In this document: piece after piece, positions 1-6,101 of the stretch
How the letters are laid out: every line of letters starts with the position of its first letter
How positions within the stretch are numbered: the stretch's first letter is position 1
Source of the DNA: Dehalococcoidia bacterium
Lineage (GTDB): Bacteria; Chloroflexota; Dehalococcoidia; GIF9; AB-539-J10
DNA: 6,101 nucleotides
Direction: 5' to 3'
Assembly: GCA_030627025.1 (NCBI GenBank)
Contig: DAOUSX010000073.1
Coordinates: 1 to 6,101 of the forward strand
The notes under the pieces: generated by a model
What the model was told of the DNA's origin: nothing
Database searches by the model: none
What the model saw: the letters and a program-made list of their open reading frames with translations, nothing else
Translations under genes and position numbers: made by a program

Positions 1-629
1 ACTTCCGTGGCTTGGGTGAAGAAGGACTCAAATTGCTGGCGAAAGTCCGTGAGGAAACGGGAATGCCTATAATCACCGAGGTAATGACTCCGAGTGATGT
101 TGAACTGGTAGCTGGTTACGCTGATATACTCCAAATTGGAGCACGAAATATGCAAAACTTCATCCTGCTAGATGTGGTAGGGAAAACAAAGAAGCCAGTG
201 ATGCTCAAGAGGGGCTTATCAGCCACCATTCAGGAGTGGCTATTAGCCGCGGAGTATATCCTTTCGCAAGGAAATGAGCAGGTTATCCTTTGTGAGCGAG
301 GTGTGAGAACCTTCGAAACTTATACCCGTAATACTATGGATGTCAGTGCTATACCGGCTATCAAAAAAGTTAGCCACCTGCCGATTATCGCCGACCCGAG
401 CCATGCTACAGGAAAGTGGCATCTGGTAACACCGCTATCACTTGCTGCAATAGCCGCTGGAGCTGACGGACTTATGATAGAAGTCCATCCTAATCCCGAT
501 TTGGCACTTAAGGATGGTGCACAATCGCTCACTTTCGATAATTTTGGCAAACTCATGTCTCAATTAACACCAATAGCTCAGGCTATAGGTAGAAAGTTAG
601 CCATCAGCGGCGTAAAGGCAAGTCCTTGA
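1..629 (+). CDS. aroF: 3-deoxy-7-phosphoheptulonate (DAHP) synthase, type I-beta, 5'-truncated by the window edge
   Basis: Condenses phosphoenolpyruvate and erythrose 4-phosphate to DAHP, the first committed step of the shikimate pathway to aromatic amino acids; cytoplasmic. Reading is open from base 3 (FRGLGEEGL...), so the TTG at 12 is an internal codon and not the start. 208 residues are visible; family members of this class are about 340, so roughly 130 N-terminal residues, including the GPCSVE metal-cysteine motif and any N-terminal regulatory domain, lie left of the window. Visible TIM-barrel motifs are [12 protein letters not shown] (near 199-234), [18 protein letters not shown] with the metal-ligand His at 402-404, and [20 protein letters not shown] with the ligand Glu at 480-482 and Asp at 513-515. 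The KDO8P-synthase-like form and the short C-terminus after the barrel, with no chorismate mutase fused there, indicate the I-beta class. It is first of five tightly spaced genes here; the stop is 7 nt before ribF. Confidence 0.95.
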   Translation, partial: FRGLGEEGLKLLAKVREETGMPIITEVMTPSDVELVAGYADILQIGARNMQNFILLDVVGKTKKPVMLKRGLSATIQEWLLAAEYILSQGNEQVILCERGVRTFETYTRNTMDVSAIPAIKKVSHLPIIADPSHATGKWHLVTPLSLAAIAAGADGLMIEVHPNPDLALKDGAQSLTFDNFGKLMSQLTPIAQAIGRKLAISGVKASP

Positions 630-636
630 AGCTCTT

Positions 637-1566
637 ATGACCATCGAACAAGAATTAACAAAGCTGGTTCCGCACAAAGATACAGTTCTTACTATCGGCG
701 TTTTCGACGGCGTGCATGAAGGACACCGTTATTTAATTGAAAAGCTACTTCACCGAGCTCAAGAAAGAGATTTACTTAGCGCAGTGGTTACTTTTCACCC
801 TCATCCCCAATCAGTAATAGACCCTGAGAATCAATTGCCTTACTTGATGAGTTTGGACGATAGAGTTGAGGAAATCCGCCATCTTGGTGTAGATTTGATT
901 GCATTGCTATCCTTTACCCCGGAAGTAGCAAGACTCTCTGCGAGACAATTTGTTGCCCTGCTTAAAAAATATCTCAAAATGCGGGGGCTGGTAATCGGGG
1001 CCGATTTTGCCCTTGGAAGAGGACGCAAAGGAAATGCCGAAAAACTTGCTACCCTAGGGAAGGAAATGCGGTTTTTTGTAGACATCGTCTCACCGTTCAC
1101 AATCGATGGCGAAACAGCGAGTAGCACTCTTGTACGTCAAACGCTTACTCAAGGAAATATGGAAAAGGTGAGGAAATTAATGGGGCATCGCTTCAGCATC
1201 AGCGCCAAAGTTATCACTGGCGATAAGCGGGGACATGCTTTGGAATTCCCCACTGCCAACCTTGACATAGGTTCACAGCAGGTACTGCCTGGCAACGGAG
1301 TCTACGCATCAATCGCCCACGCAGATGGTAAACAATTCGCCTCAGCAACGAATATCGGCATTCGTCCCACTTTCGGACAAGGTGGAAAAACTGTGGAGAC
1401 TTATCTGATAGATTATCATAGCGAATTATATGGCAAAGAACTTAAGGTAGAATTCATACACAAAATAAGGGATGAGCAGCGGTTCACTTCTCCCCAAGAG
1501 CTAAAGTCTCAGATTGAAAAAGATGTTAAAAAAGCAAGAATAATCATGGACAAGGAAATGAAATGA
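637..1566 (+). CDS. ribF: Bifunctional riboflavin kinase / FMN adenylyltransferase (FAD synthetase)
   Basis: Phosphorylates riboflavin to FMN and adenylates FMN to FAD; cytoplasmic. At 309 residues it is the usual RibF length. The N-terminal adenylyltransferase domain (about 1-185) shows GVFDGVHEGH (21-30, an HxGH nucleotidyl-transfer motif), TFHPHP (52-57), DFALGRGRKGN (123-133) and SSTLVR (162-167). The C-terminal flavokinase domain (about 186-305) shows FPTAN (204-208), LPGNGVYA (217-224), NIGIRPTF (239-246), the likely catalytic Glu254 in VETYL, and the LYGKELKVEF and RFTSPQEL blocks. The kinase motif reads GHALEFPTAN where most RibFs have G-R-x-L-G-FPTAN. The ATG at 637 is the only sensible start: an in-frame stop lies at 613-615, no other start codon lies between, and the next Met (71) would remove HxGH. 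No good Shine-Dalgarno is visible, so coupling to aroF translation is likely. Confidence 0.96.
   Translation: MTIEQELTKLVPHKDTVLTIGVFDGVHEGHRYLIEKLLHRAQERDLLSAVVTFHPHPQSVIDPENQLPYLMSLDDRVEEIRHLGVDLIALLSFTPEVARLSARQFVALLKKYLKMRGLVIGADFALGRGRKGNAEKLATLGKEMRFFVDIVSPFTIDGETASSTLVRQTLTQGNMEKVRKLMGHRFSISAKVITGDKRGHALEFPTANLDIGSQQVLPGNGVYASIAHADGKQFASATNIGIRPTFGQGGKTVETYLIDYHSELYGKELKVEFIHKIRDEQRFTSPQELKSQIEKDVKKARIIMDKEMK
1552..1556 (+). promoter_or_regulatory. Ribosome binding site for tyrS inside ribF
   Basis: AAGGA lies 6 nt before the tyrS ATG at 1563, within the last codons of ribF. It supports the start that produces the 4-base ATGA overlap between the two genes. Seen directly; its function is inferred. 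Confidence 0.65.
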
Positions 1567-2789
1567 CAGCTTCCAAATTTGAGTCATTGCTAAGACGCGG
1601 TGTGGCTGAAGTCACTGTTGAACAGGAACTCATAAAGCTGCTGGAATCAGGGAAACGCCTGAGGCTTAAACAAGGGTTTGACCCGAGTACCCCCGATATC
1701 CACCTCGGACATGTAGTTGGATTGAGGAAATTACGCCAATTCCAGGAACTGGGGCATAGAATTATTCTGGTAGTGGGCGACTGGACAGCACGGATTGGAG
1801 ACCCCAGTGGACAGGTAGCTACCCGCCCCATGCTTTCACCACAGGAAGTGGAGGCTAATACCCGAACCTACCTGAAGCAATTCTTTGAAGTGGTGGATAA
1901 GGCTAAAACGGAAGTGAGATGGCAAAGTGAATGGTACGATAAATTTGGTCTGCATGAGGTGATTAAGCTCACCAGTAAATTCACCATAGCACAGCTTATG
2001 GCCAGAGAAGACTTCAACAAAAGGTTTAATGCGGGGAATCCTATTTCCCTGGCTGAAATGCTCTATCCCTTACTCCAGGCTTACGATTCAGTGGTTATTC
2101 AAGCCGATGTTGAACTTGGCGGCACTGATCAGAAGTTTAACTGCCTGTTGGGTCGAGAACTACAGCAAATGAGCGGACAGCCCCCTCAGCAAGTCCTCCT
2201 CGTTCCTCTCCTGGTTGGCACCGATGGCAAACTAAAGATGAGCAACAGTTTCAATAATCACATAGGCATCGACGAGTCCCCTCAGGAAATGTACGGCAAA
2301 GTAATGTCAATTCCTGACCACCTCATTATCGACTATTTCCAATTAATAACTGATACTCCTGATGAGGAAATTGCCGGATTTACCAAGCAGCTGGGCTCCC
2401 ATTCCATTAACCCGATGATGCTCAAGAAACGATTGGCATATGAGATTGCGGCTCAATTCCACGGTGCTAAATCTGCCAAGGAAGCAGAAAAATATTTTTC
2501 CACGGTATTTCAACGAAGAAAGCTGCCAGAGGAAATTCCGGAATACGCCTTCACCGCTAGCCGTGCTGAAGATGAGCTTTATCGTATTGACATTGCCTCT
2601 ACTTTAGTTAAGGAAGGAATAGTTAAAAGCAACAGTGAGCTCAAGCGCCTTCTTGCACAAGGAGCAATCGAGCTGGACGGCAATAAAATAAGCAGCAATA
2701 TCATCGATGCCCACAATGGCAGCGTTCTCAAGGTGGGAAAACGCAGCTTTGTCAGGATAGCCATTGAATCATCTTCGGGAGGTTTGTAA
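1563..2789 (+). CDS. tyrS: Tyrosyl-tRNA synthetase (class Ic) with C-terminal S4 domain and a variant KMSKS loop
   Basis: Charges tRNA-Tyr with tyrosine using ATP; cytoplasmic, normally a homodimer. The 408 residues match the family. The Rossmann catalytic domain has GFDPSTPDIHLGH with the HIGH-type motif HLGH at 47-50, GDWTARIGDPSG (72-83), the tyrosine-pocket region YPLLQAYDSVVIQADVELGGTDQKFN (168-193, described here in parts: YPLLQAYD, then ADVELGGTDQ), and PLLVGTDGKLKMSNS (215-229). The class I KMSKS loop is therefore KMSNS, followed by FNN where LGN is common. An anticodon-binding helical region follows, then an S4 RNA-binding domain (about 342-400, EGIVKSNSELKRLLAQGAI). The start overlaps the ribF stop by ATGA. 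Pocket motifs argue for tyrosyl- and not tryptophanyl-tRNA synthetase. Neighbouring aroF shares the aromatic amino acid theme. No T-box leader can sit in front of the gene, because ribF coding sequence occupies that space. Confidence 0.96.
   Translation: MTASKFESLLRRGVAEVTVEQELIKLLESGKRLRLKQGFDPSTPDIHLGHVVGLRKLRQFQELGHRIILVVGDWTARIGDPSGQVATRPMLSPQEVEANTRTYLKQFFEVVDKAKTEVRWQSEWYDKFGLHEVIKLTSKFTIAQLMAREDFNKRFNAGNPISLAEMLYPLLQAYDSVVIQADVELGGTDQKFNCLLGRELQQMSGQPPQQVLLVPLLVGTDGKLKMSNSFNNHIGIDESPQEMYGKVMSIPDHLIIDYFQLITDTPDEEIAGFTKQLGSHSINPMMLKKRLAYEIAAQFHGAKSAKEAEKYFSTVFQRRKLPEEIPEYAFTASRAEDELYRIDIASTLVKEGIVKSNSELKRLLAQGAIELDGNKISSNIIDAHNGSVLKVGKRSFVRIAIESSSGGL
2777..2783 (+). promoter_or_regulatory. 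Strong Shine-Dalgarno fixing the aminotransferase start at 2791
   Basis: GGGAGGT lies 7 nt before the ATG at 2791, embedded in the last codons of tyrS. It decides between that ATG and an in-frame TTG at 2764, which would add nine residues (MNHLREVCN) not expected in the family. The MQLRIPGPTP start is the typical family N-terminus. Confidence 0.85.
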
Positions 2790-2790
2790 C

Positions 2791-3870
2791 ATGCAGCTAC
2801 GCATACCAGGACCGACACCATGCCCGCCAGAAGCTCTTCAAGCAATGAGCCGTCAGATGATAAATCACCGCGGCAAGGAATTTGGCCAGCTTCTCCAATC
2901 TGTAACAGCAAGGTTAAGACAGACATTCCAGACTAAACAAGATGTTCTTCTACTTACCTGCGCTGGAACCGGTGGTTTAGAAGCAGCTATCGTCAATACA
3001 CTATCCCCAGGTGATGATATACTGGCTTGCTCCTGTGGTGTGTTTGGCGACCGCTTCGCTGACATCGCTGAACAATATGGCGCCAAAGTAAATCGCCTCA
3101 ACTTTGAATGGGGAACCCCGGTAGAACCAGAAGCAATACGCCAGGCTTTGAAGTCAAATGCCAACATCAAGGCAGTTTTGGTTACCCACAACGAGACTTC
3201 TACTGGAGTAACCAATGACCTGGCCAGCATAAGCTCAGTGGTCAAGGAATTTGACAAGCTACTTCTCGTTGATGCTGTAAGCAGCCTTGGGTGCATCGAC
3301 ATACCCACAGACGACTGGAATTGTGATGTGGTAGTAACCGCTTCCCAAAAAGGATGGATGGTTCCCCCTGGCCTGGCAATGATTAGCGTAAATGAGAAAG
3401 CATGGGAAGCTTGTTCACACGCTAGAATGCCACGGTTTTACCTCGACTTCGCTAAAGCCAAGGACTACTTACAAAAGGGACAGACGCCCTGGACACCAGC
3501 CATTTCCATCTGCTACGCCTTGGATGCTAGCCTTGATTTAATGCTGAATGAAGGATTACAAAATGTATTTGCCAGGCATAAAAGAGTAGGCCAGATGACC
3601 AGAAATGGCATAAAATCGCTGGGATTATCCCTTCTTCCCAATGAAAGTTGCACCTCCAATACAGTTACCGCGGTCAACGCTTCAGACAAGCTTGATGCGC
3701 CTAAACTGGTCCAAATCCTCAGAGAGGAATATGATGTAGTTATTGCTGGAGGTCAACGCAAATTGTCGGGCAAAATCTTTCGTATTGGTCACATGGGGCT
3801 GGTCACCGAAGATGATATTAAAATAACATTAGAAGCAATAGAAAAAGTTTTGCCGAAAGTGAGGTATTAA
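2791..3870 (+). CDS. Class V PLP-dependent aminotransferase (alanine-glyoxylate / serine-pyruvate type), probable phosphoserine aminotransferase
   Basis: A fold-type I PLP enzyme of the alanine-glyoxylate/serine-pyruvate aminotransferase family. Sited directly before serA, it most likely transaminates 3-phosphohydroxypyruvate to phosphoserine, as shown for the broad-specificity methanogen homologue MJ0959; this role is inferred from context. The 359 residues match the family (about 360-385). Visible features: RIPGPTPCPPEAL (4-16), the cofactor phosphate loop GTGGLEAA (59-66), VTHNETSTGV (131-140), PLP-contacting Asp161 in VDAVSSLG, Schiff-base Lys187 in TASQKGWMVPPG, WTPAIS (234-239) and the carboxylate-binding Arg331 in FRIGHMG (330-336). 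Family members also act on glyoxylate, alanine, serine or aspartate, so other substrates are possible. The start is 1 nt after the tyrS stop and the stop is 5 nt before serA, so translation is probably coupled on both sides. It is not a SerC-type sequence. Confidence 0.9.
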   Translation: MQLRIPGPTPCPPEALQAMSRQMINHRGKEFGQLLQSVTARLRQTFQTKQDVLLLTCAGTGGLEAAIVNTLSPGDDILACSCGVFGDRFADIAEQYGAKVNRLNFEWGTPVEPEAIRQALKSNANIKAVLVTHNETSTGVTNDLASISSVVKEFDKLLLVDAVSSLGCIDIPTDDWNCDVVVTASQKGWMVPPGLAMISVNEKAWEACSHARMPRFYLDFAKAKDYLQKGQTPWTPAISICYALDASLDLMLNEGLQNVFARHKRVGQMTRNGIKSLGLSLLPNESCTSNTVTAVNASDKLDAPKLVQILREEYDVVIAGGQRKLSGKIFRIGHMGLVTEDDIKITLEAIEKVLPKVRY

Positions 3871-3875
3871 CTTAG

Positions 3876-5438
3876 ATGAAAGTCTTAGTCGCAGACCCTA
3901 TTGCTGAACAAGGAATAAAATTTCTCGCTGAGCATGCTCAAGTTGATGTCAAGCTCAAATTAAAGCCTGAAGAGCTTAAAGCGATAATCAACGATTATGA
4001 TGCACTCATTGTGCGTAGCGAGACGAAGGTATCCGCAGAGATAATTGAGTCTGGGAAGAATCTAAAAGTAATTGGTCGTGCCGGGATAGGGGTAGATAAC
4101 ATCGATGTTGATACCGCTACAAAAAAAGGCGTGGTGGTGCTAAATGCACCTACAGGCAATACTGTGGCTGCTGCTGAGCATACCATTGGTCTTATGCTCG
4201 CCCTAGCACGCAACATACCTAAAGCCAATGCCCAACTGAAATCAGGAATATGGCAGCGAGGCAAACTCATGGGCACTGAGCTCAGAAACAAGACTTTAGG
4301 AATTATCGGCCTAGGGAACGTTGGCTCCGAGGTAGCCAAACGAGCTCAAGGATTTGAAATGCGGGTTATTGCTTATGACCCTTTCATCTCAGCACACTAT
4401 GCCAAAACCGGAAAGATTGATCTTGTTCCTTTAGAGGAGTTATTTCAAGAAGCTGACTTTATTACCCTTCATACGCCATTGACTCAAGCTACCAAGAACC
4501 TAATCGGTGCCAAAGAAATTGAAAAAATGAAACCCACAACCTACGTTATTAATTGTGCTCGTGGTGGGTTGATCGATGAAGAAGCATTATTTAAAGCAAT
4601 TGAAGAGGGTAAGCTAGCCGGCGCCGCCTTTGATGTCTTCAGCACCGAGCCAGCAACGGACAGCATCCTTTTTAAAACCGACAAGATAATTGTCACCCCG
4701 CATCTTGGTGCCTCAACTGTTGAAGCTCAAGTAAATGTTGCTAAGGATGTTGCCGAGCAGGTTTTAACAGTCCTTCGTGGAGAATTCAGCAAATACTCTG
4801 TCAATATGCCTCACATCTCTGCTGAATTACTGCCACTGTTAAAAGCAGCCTCGCTAATTGGCAGCTTTGCCAGCCAATTAATGGAGGGGCAAATGTCCGA
4901 TATACATATCAAATATAGCGGAGGAATCGTTAATTACGATTTAACCCCAGTAAAGGTATCTATCATCAGCGGGTTACTCGAGCAAGTGACCGAAGAAAAA
5001 ATAAATTTGGTCAATGCTAATTTCTTTGCCGCCCAGCGCGGTTTGAAAATTAGTGAAGAAAAAGAGTTAATTTGCCCAAACTACCCTAACTTGCTCACCG
5101 TAAACGTTAATACAAATTTAGGCACTACCACCATATCAGGAACAACCAGAGATAGCGAGATCCATATCGTCCAAATTAACGACTTCTGGATGGACATAGT
5201 ACCCACGGAAGGCTATCTTTTACTTTGCGACCATCTCGATACCCCCGGTCGCGTCGGCGCCATTGGAACCATACTGGGCAAAGCAGACATCAATATCAGC
5301 ACCATGCAGTCAAGCAGACAAAAACCAAGGGGAAAGGCACTCATGATTTTAGCGTTGGATGAACCACCCAGTGAAGAGCTACAAAAGGAAATCACGGCAC
5401 TCCCCGATGTTTATACTGCTAAAATGATTAAAATATAA
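3876..5438 (+). CDS. serA: D-3-phosphoglycerate dehydrogenase, long form with ASB and ACT domains
   Basis: Oxidises 3-phosphoglycerate to 3-phosphohydroxypyruvate with NAD, the first step of phosphorylated serine synthesis; cytoplasmic, usually tetrameric. The 520 residues fit the long (type I) form. Substrate/NAD core at about 1-315: GRAGIGVDNIDV (67-78), NAPTGNTVAAAEH (90-102), the dinucleotide loop GLGNVG (145-150) with NAD-selecting Asp168 in AYDP, and the catalytic triad Arg229 (NCARGG), Glu258 (STEP) and His276 (TPHLGAS). The intervening allosteric-substrate-binding domain spans about 318-440. The C-terminal ACT domain (about 448-518) has HLDTPG and INIS; His453, Asp455 and Asn473 sit where serine-binding residues occur in other PGDHs, so serine feedback is likely but inferred. 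A weak GAGGT Shine-Dalgarno lies 10 nt before the ATG, inside the upstream gene. The stop TAA abuts the stop of the convergent DUF1015 gene. Confidence 0.96.
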   Translation: MKVLVADPIAEQGIKFLAEHAQVDVKLKLKPEELKAIINDYDALIVRSETKVSAEIIESGKNLKVIGRAGIGVDNIDVDTATKKGVVVLNAPTGNTVAAAEHTIGLMLALARNIPKANAQLKSGIWQRGKLMGTELRNKTLGIIGLGNVGSEVAKRAQGFEMRVIAYDPFISAHYAKTGKIDLVPLEELFQEADFITLHTPLTQATKNLIGAKEIEKMKPTTYVINCARGGLIDEEALFKAIEEGKLAGAAFDVFSTEPATDSILFKTDKIIVTPHLGASTVEAQVNVAKDVAEQVLTVLRGEFSKYSVNMPHISAELLPLLKAASLIGSFASQLMEGQMSDIHIKYSGGIVNYDLTPVKVSIISGLLEQVTEEKINLVNANFFAAQRGLKISEEKELICPNYPNLLTVNVNTNLGTTTISGTTRDSEIHIVQINDFWMDIVPTEGYLLLCDHLDTPGRVGAIGTILGKADINISTMQSSRQKPRGKALMILALDEPPSEELQKEITALPDVYTAKMIKI

Positions 5439-6101
5439 TCACCAAAGAGGATTGATAACTAATCCAGCAGGAACCTTGGGGTAAAAGTAAGTCGATTTCC
5501 GCGGCATTCTATCACCGGCATCAGCAACAGCTTTGACTATCCCCAAATCAGGCGGCTGAACAAGAAAGGCCAACTGGTAATGTCCCTCTGCTATCGCCCG
5601 ATAAGCTTCACCAACATCACTGGTATAGCCAATATCGCTTTTGCTAAAGGGAATCCCCAAAATTTGCTCCAGTATGAGATGATTAAGAATACTGACACCG
5701 ACCTTCTTATAACCCTGCGAATGAGTTTCAGGCATCGCTTTATCCAAAGCTGCCTCCGGGCGCAGTGTCAATACCACCAGCGATTCACTGTCTAACCCCA
5801 AAACCCTTAAAACCATTTGTTTTTGCTCACCATGTTTCAGCTTAAGAGACAGACTTTCAACTAAATCACCTTTGATATTTGACAAAGGAATTATCTCAGC
5901 AGTGAAGAAATCCAGAAGTTGCTGCTTCAGCTTACCTCTGGCATCAAGCGATATCCCACGCACCAACCTATGGATAGGTAAAACGACAAGTCCCGGGTCG
6001 GAAAACTCGACCAAGGACATCATTACGTAATTAAAAGCTTCCTTCCCAGTTGGAGAAGAAAGCTGTTCTATCCTTTCCCGTTGATATGCTAACGCAATCT
6101 C
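5439..6101 (-). CDS. DUF1015 family protein (COG4198), C-terminal half; 5' end beyond the window
   Basis: A conserved protein family with no settled biochemical role; the assignment comes from motifs I recognise. The frame stays open past the Met at 6023 to the right edge (EIALAYQRERIEQ... precedes it), so that Met is internal and the gene is partial. 220 C-terminal residues are visible; full-length members are about 400-470. Numbered from the window edge, the fragment shows YVMM (24-27), DPGLVVLPIHRLVRG (near 34-48) and the family's signature C-terminus MPRKSTYFYPKVPAGL (199-214) ending INPLW. No signal peptide or membrane segment is visible in this half, so it is probably cytoplasmic. It converges on serA with no spacer. 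As I recall, DUF1015 genes often neighbour serA and a serC-like gene in anaerobes, hinting at a link to serine or phosphoserine metabolism; this is inference only. Confidence 0.88.
   Translation of the reverse strand, partial: EIALAYQRERIEQLSSPTGKEAFNYVMMSLVEFSDPGLVVLPIHRLVRGISLDARGKLKQQLLDFFTAEIIPLSNIKGDLVESLSLKLKHGEQKQMVLRVLGLDSESLVVLTLRPEAALDKAMPETHSQGYKKVGVSILNHLILEQILGIPFSKSDIGYTSDVGEAYRAIAEGHYQLAFLVQPPDLGIVKAVADAGDRMPRKSTYFYPKVPAGLVINPLW

Larger units (their letters stand above)
1..5438 (+). other. Probable co-transcribed unit aroF-ribF-tyrS-aminotransferase-serA
   Basis: Five same-strand genes are separated by 7 nt, a 4-nt overlap (ATGA), 1 nt and 5 nt. No internal gap can hold a conventional promoter or a hairpin terminator, so one transcript is the simplest reading, with its promoter left of the window. 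Whether weaker internal promoters lie within coding sequence cannot be judged by eye. The unit joins aromatic amino acid entry, flavin cofactor synthesis, tRNA charging and serine synthesis. Confidence 0.75.

Noticed and set aside
12..14. TTG as the start of the aroF product
   Set aside because: The frame is open to the left edge and the upstream residues FRG match the conserved DAHP synthase context, so the gene is simply cut by the window.
2764..2790. Alternative TTG start adding nine residues to the aminotransferase
   Set aside because: It overlaps the tyrS end, has no well-placed Shine-Dalgarno, and adds residues not seen in the family. The ATG at 2791 has GGGAGGT 7 nt upstream and a canonical N-terminus.
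2865..3308. 147-residue minus-strand open frame opposite the aminotransferase
   Set aside because: Antisense to a gene with intact catalytic motifs, low-complexity Ser/Thr/Arg-rich composition and no domain. The same applies to the other antisense frames at 320-556, 840-1127, 1544-1831, 2579-2926, 3995-4339 and 5213-5395.
5449..5465. Inverted repeat GGATT-gataact-AATCC just past the serA stop, a possible terminator
   Set aside because: The stem is only 5 bp (6 with a G-U pair) and AT-rich, no T-tract follows on the plus strand, and it is fully inside the DUF1015 coding sequence (codons for GLVINP). Probably chance.
5580..5795. 71-residue plus-strand open frame inside the DUF1015 gene
   Set aside because: It lies wholly antisense to a well-supported gene, has no recognisable motif, and looks like a shadow frame.
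6021..6023. ATG as the start of the DUF1015 gene
   Set aside because: The frame continues to the right edge with family-like sequence (GKEAFNYV before MMSLVEF), so this is an internal Met of a partial gene.

Overview
The window is ordinary bacterial core metabolism. Five plus-strand genes are packed head to tail with almost no spacer, and a sixth gene on the minus strand converges on them. No RNA genes, mobile elements, CRISPR arrays, long repeats or gene-free stretches over 300 bases were seen. Base composition is moderate (roughly mid-40s % GC by eye) and even across the window, with no sign of recent transfer. The mix of a type I-beta DAHP synthase, a class V (MJ0959-type) aminotransferase beside a long SerA, and a DUF1015 gene next to serA fits an anaerobic bacterium. 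A member of Chloroflexota (Dehalococcoidia-like) is my best guess, but it rests on recollection of family resemblance and not on any search.

Layout: positions 1-629 hold the 3' part of aroF (DAHP synthase, first step of the shikimate pathway), cut by the left window edge. ribF (637-1566) encodes the bifunctional riboflavin kinase/FAD synthetase. tyrS (1563-2789) encodes tyrosyl-tRNA synthetase and overlaps ribF by ATGA. A class V aminotransferase gene (2791-3870) starts one base after the tyrS stop. serA (3876-5438) encodes a long D-3-phosphoglycerate dehydrogenase with a C-terminal ACT domain. On the minus strand, a DUF1015-family gene runs from the right edge to 5439, so its stop codon directly abuts the serA stop codon.

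How the genes fit together: the aminotransferase and SerA very likely supply the first two steps of the phosphorylated serine pathway (3-phosphoglycerate to 3-phosphohydroxypyruvate to phosphoserine), with a non-SerC enzyme doing the transamination. AroF and TyrS bracket aromatic amino acid supply and tyrosine use. RibF makes FMN and FAD. The spacings (7 nt, 4-nt overlap, 1 nt, 5 nt) argue for one co-transcribed, translationally coupled unit whose promoter lies left of the window.

Points worth a second look are modest: a KMSNS variant of the KMSKS loop in TyrS, a non-consensus flavokinase motif in RibF, the zero-spacer convergent serA/DUF1015 junction, and the uncharacterised DUF1015 protein beside serine biosynthesis genes. 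I do not see a clearly novel multi-gene system here.
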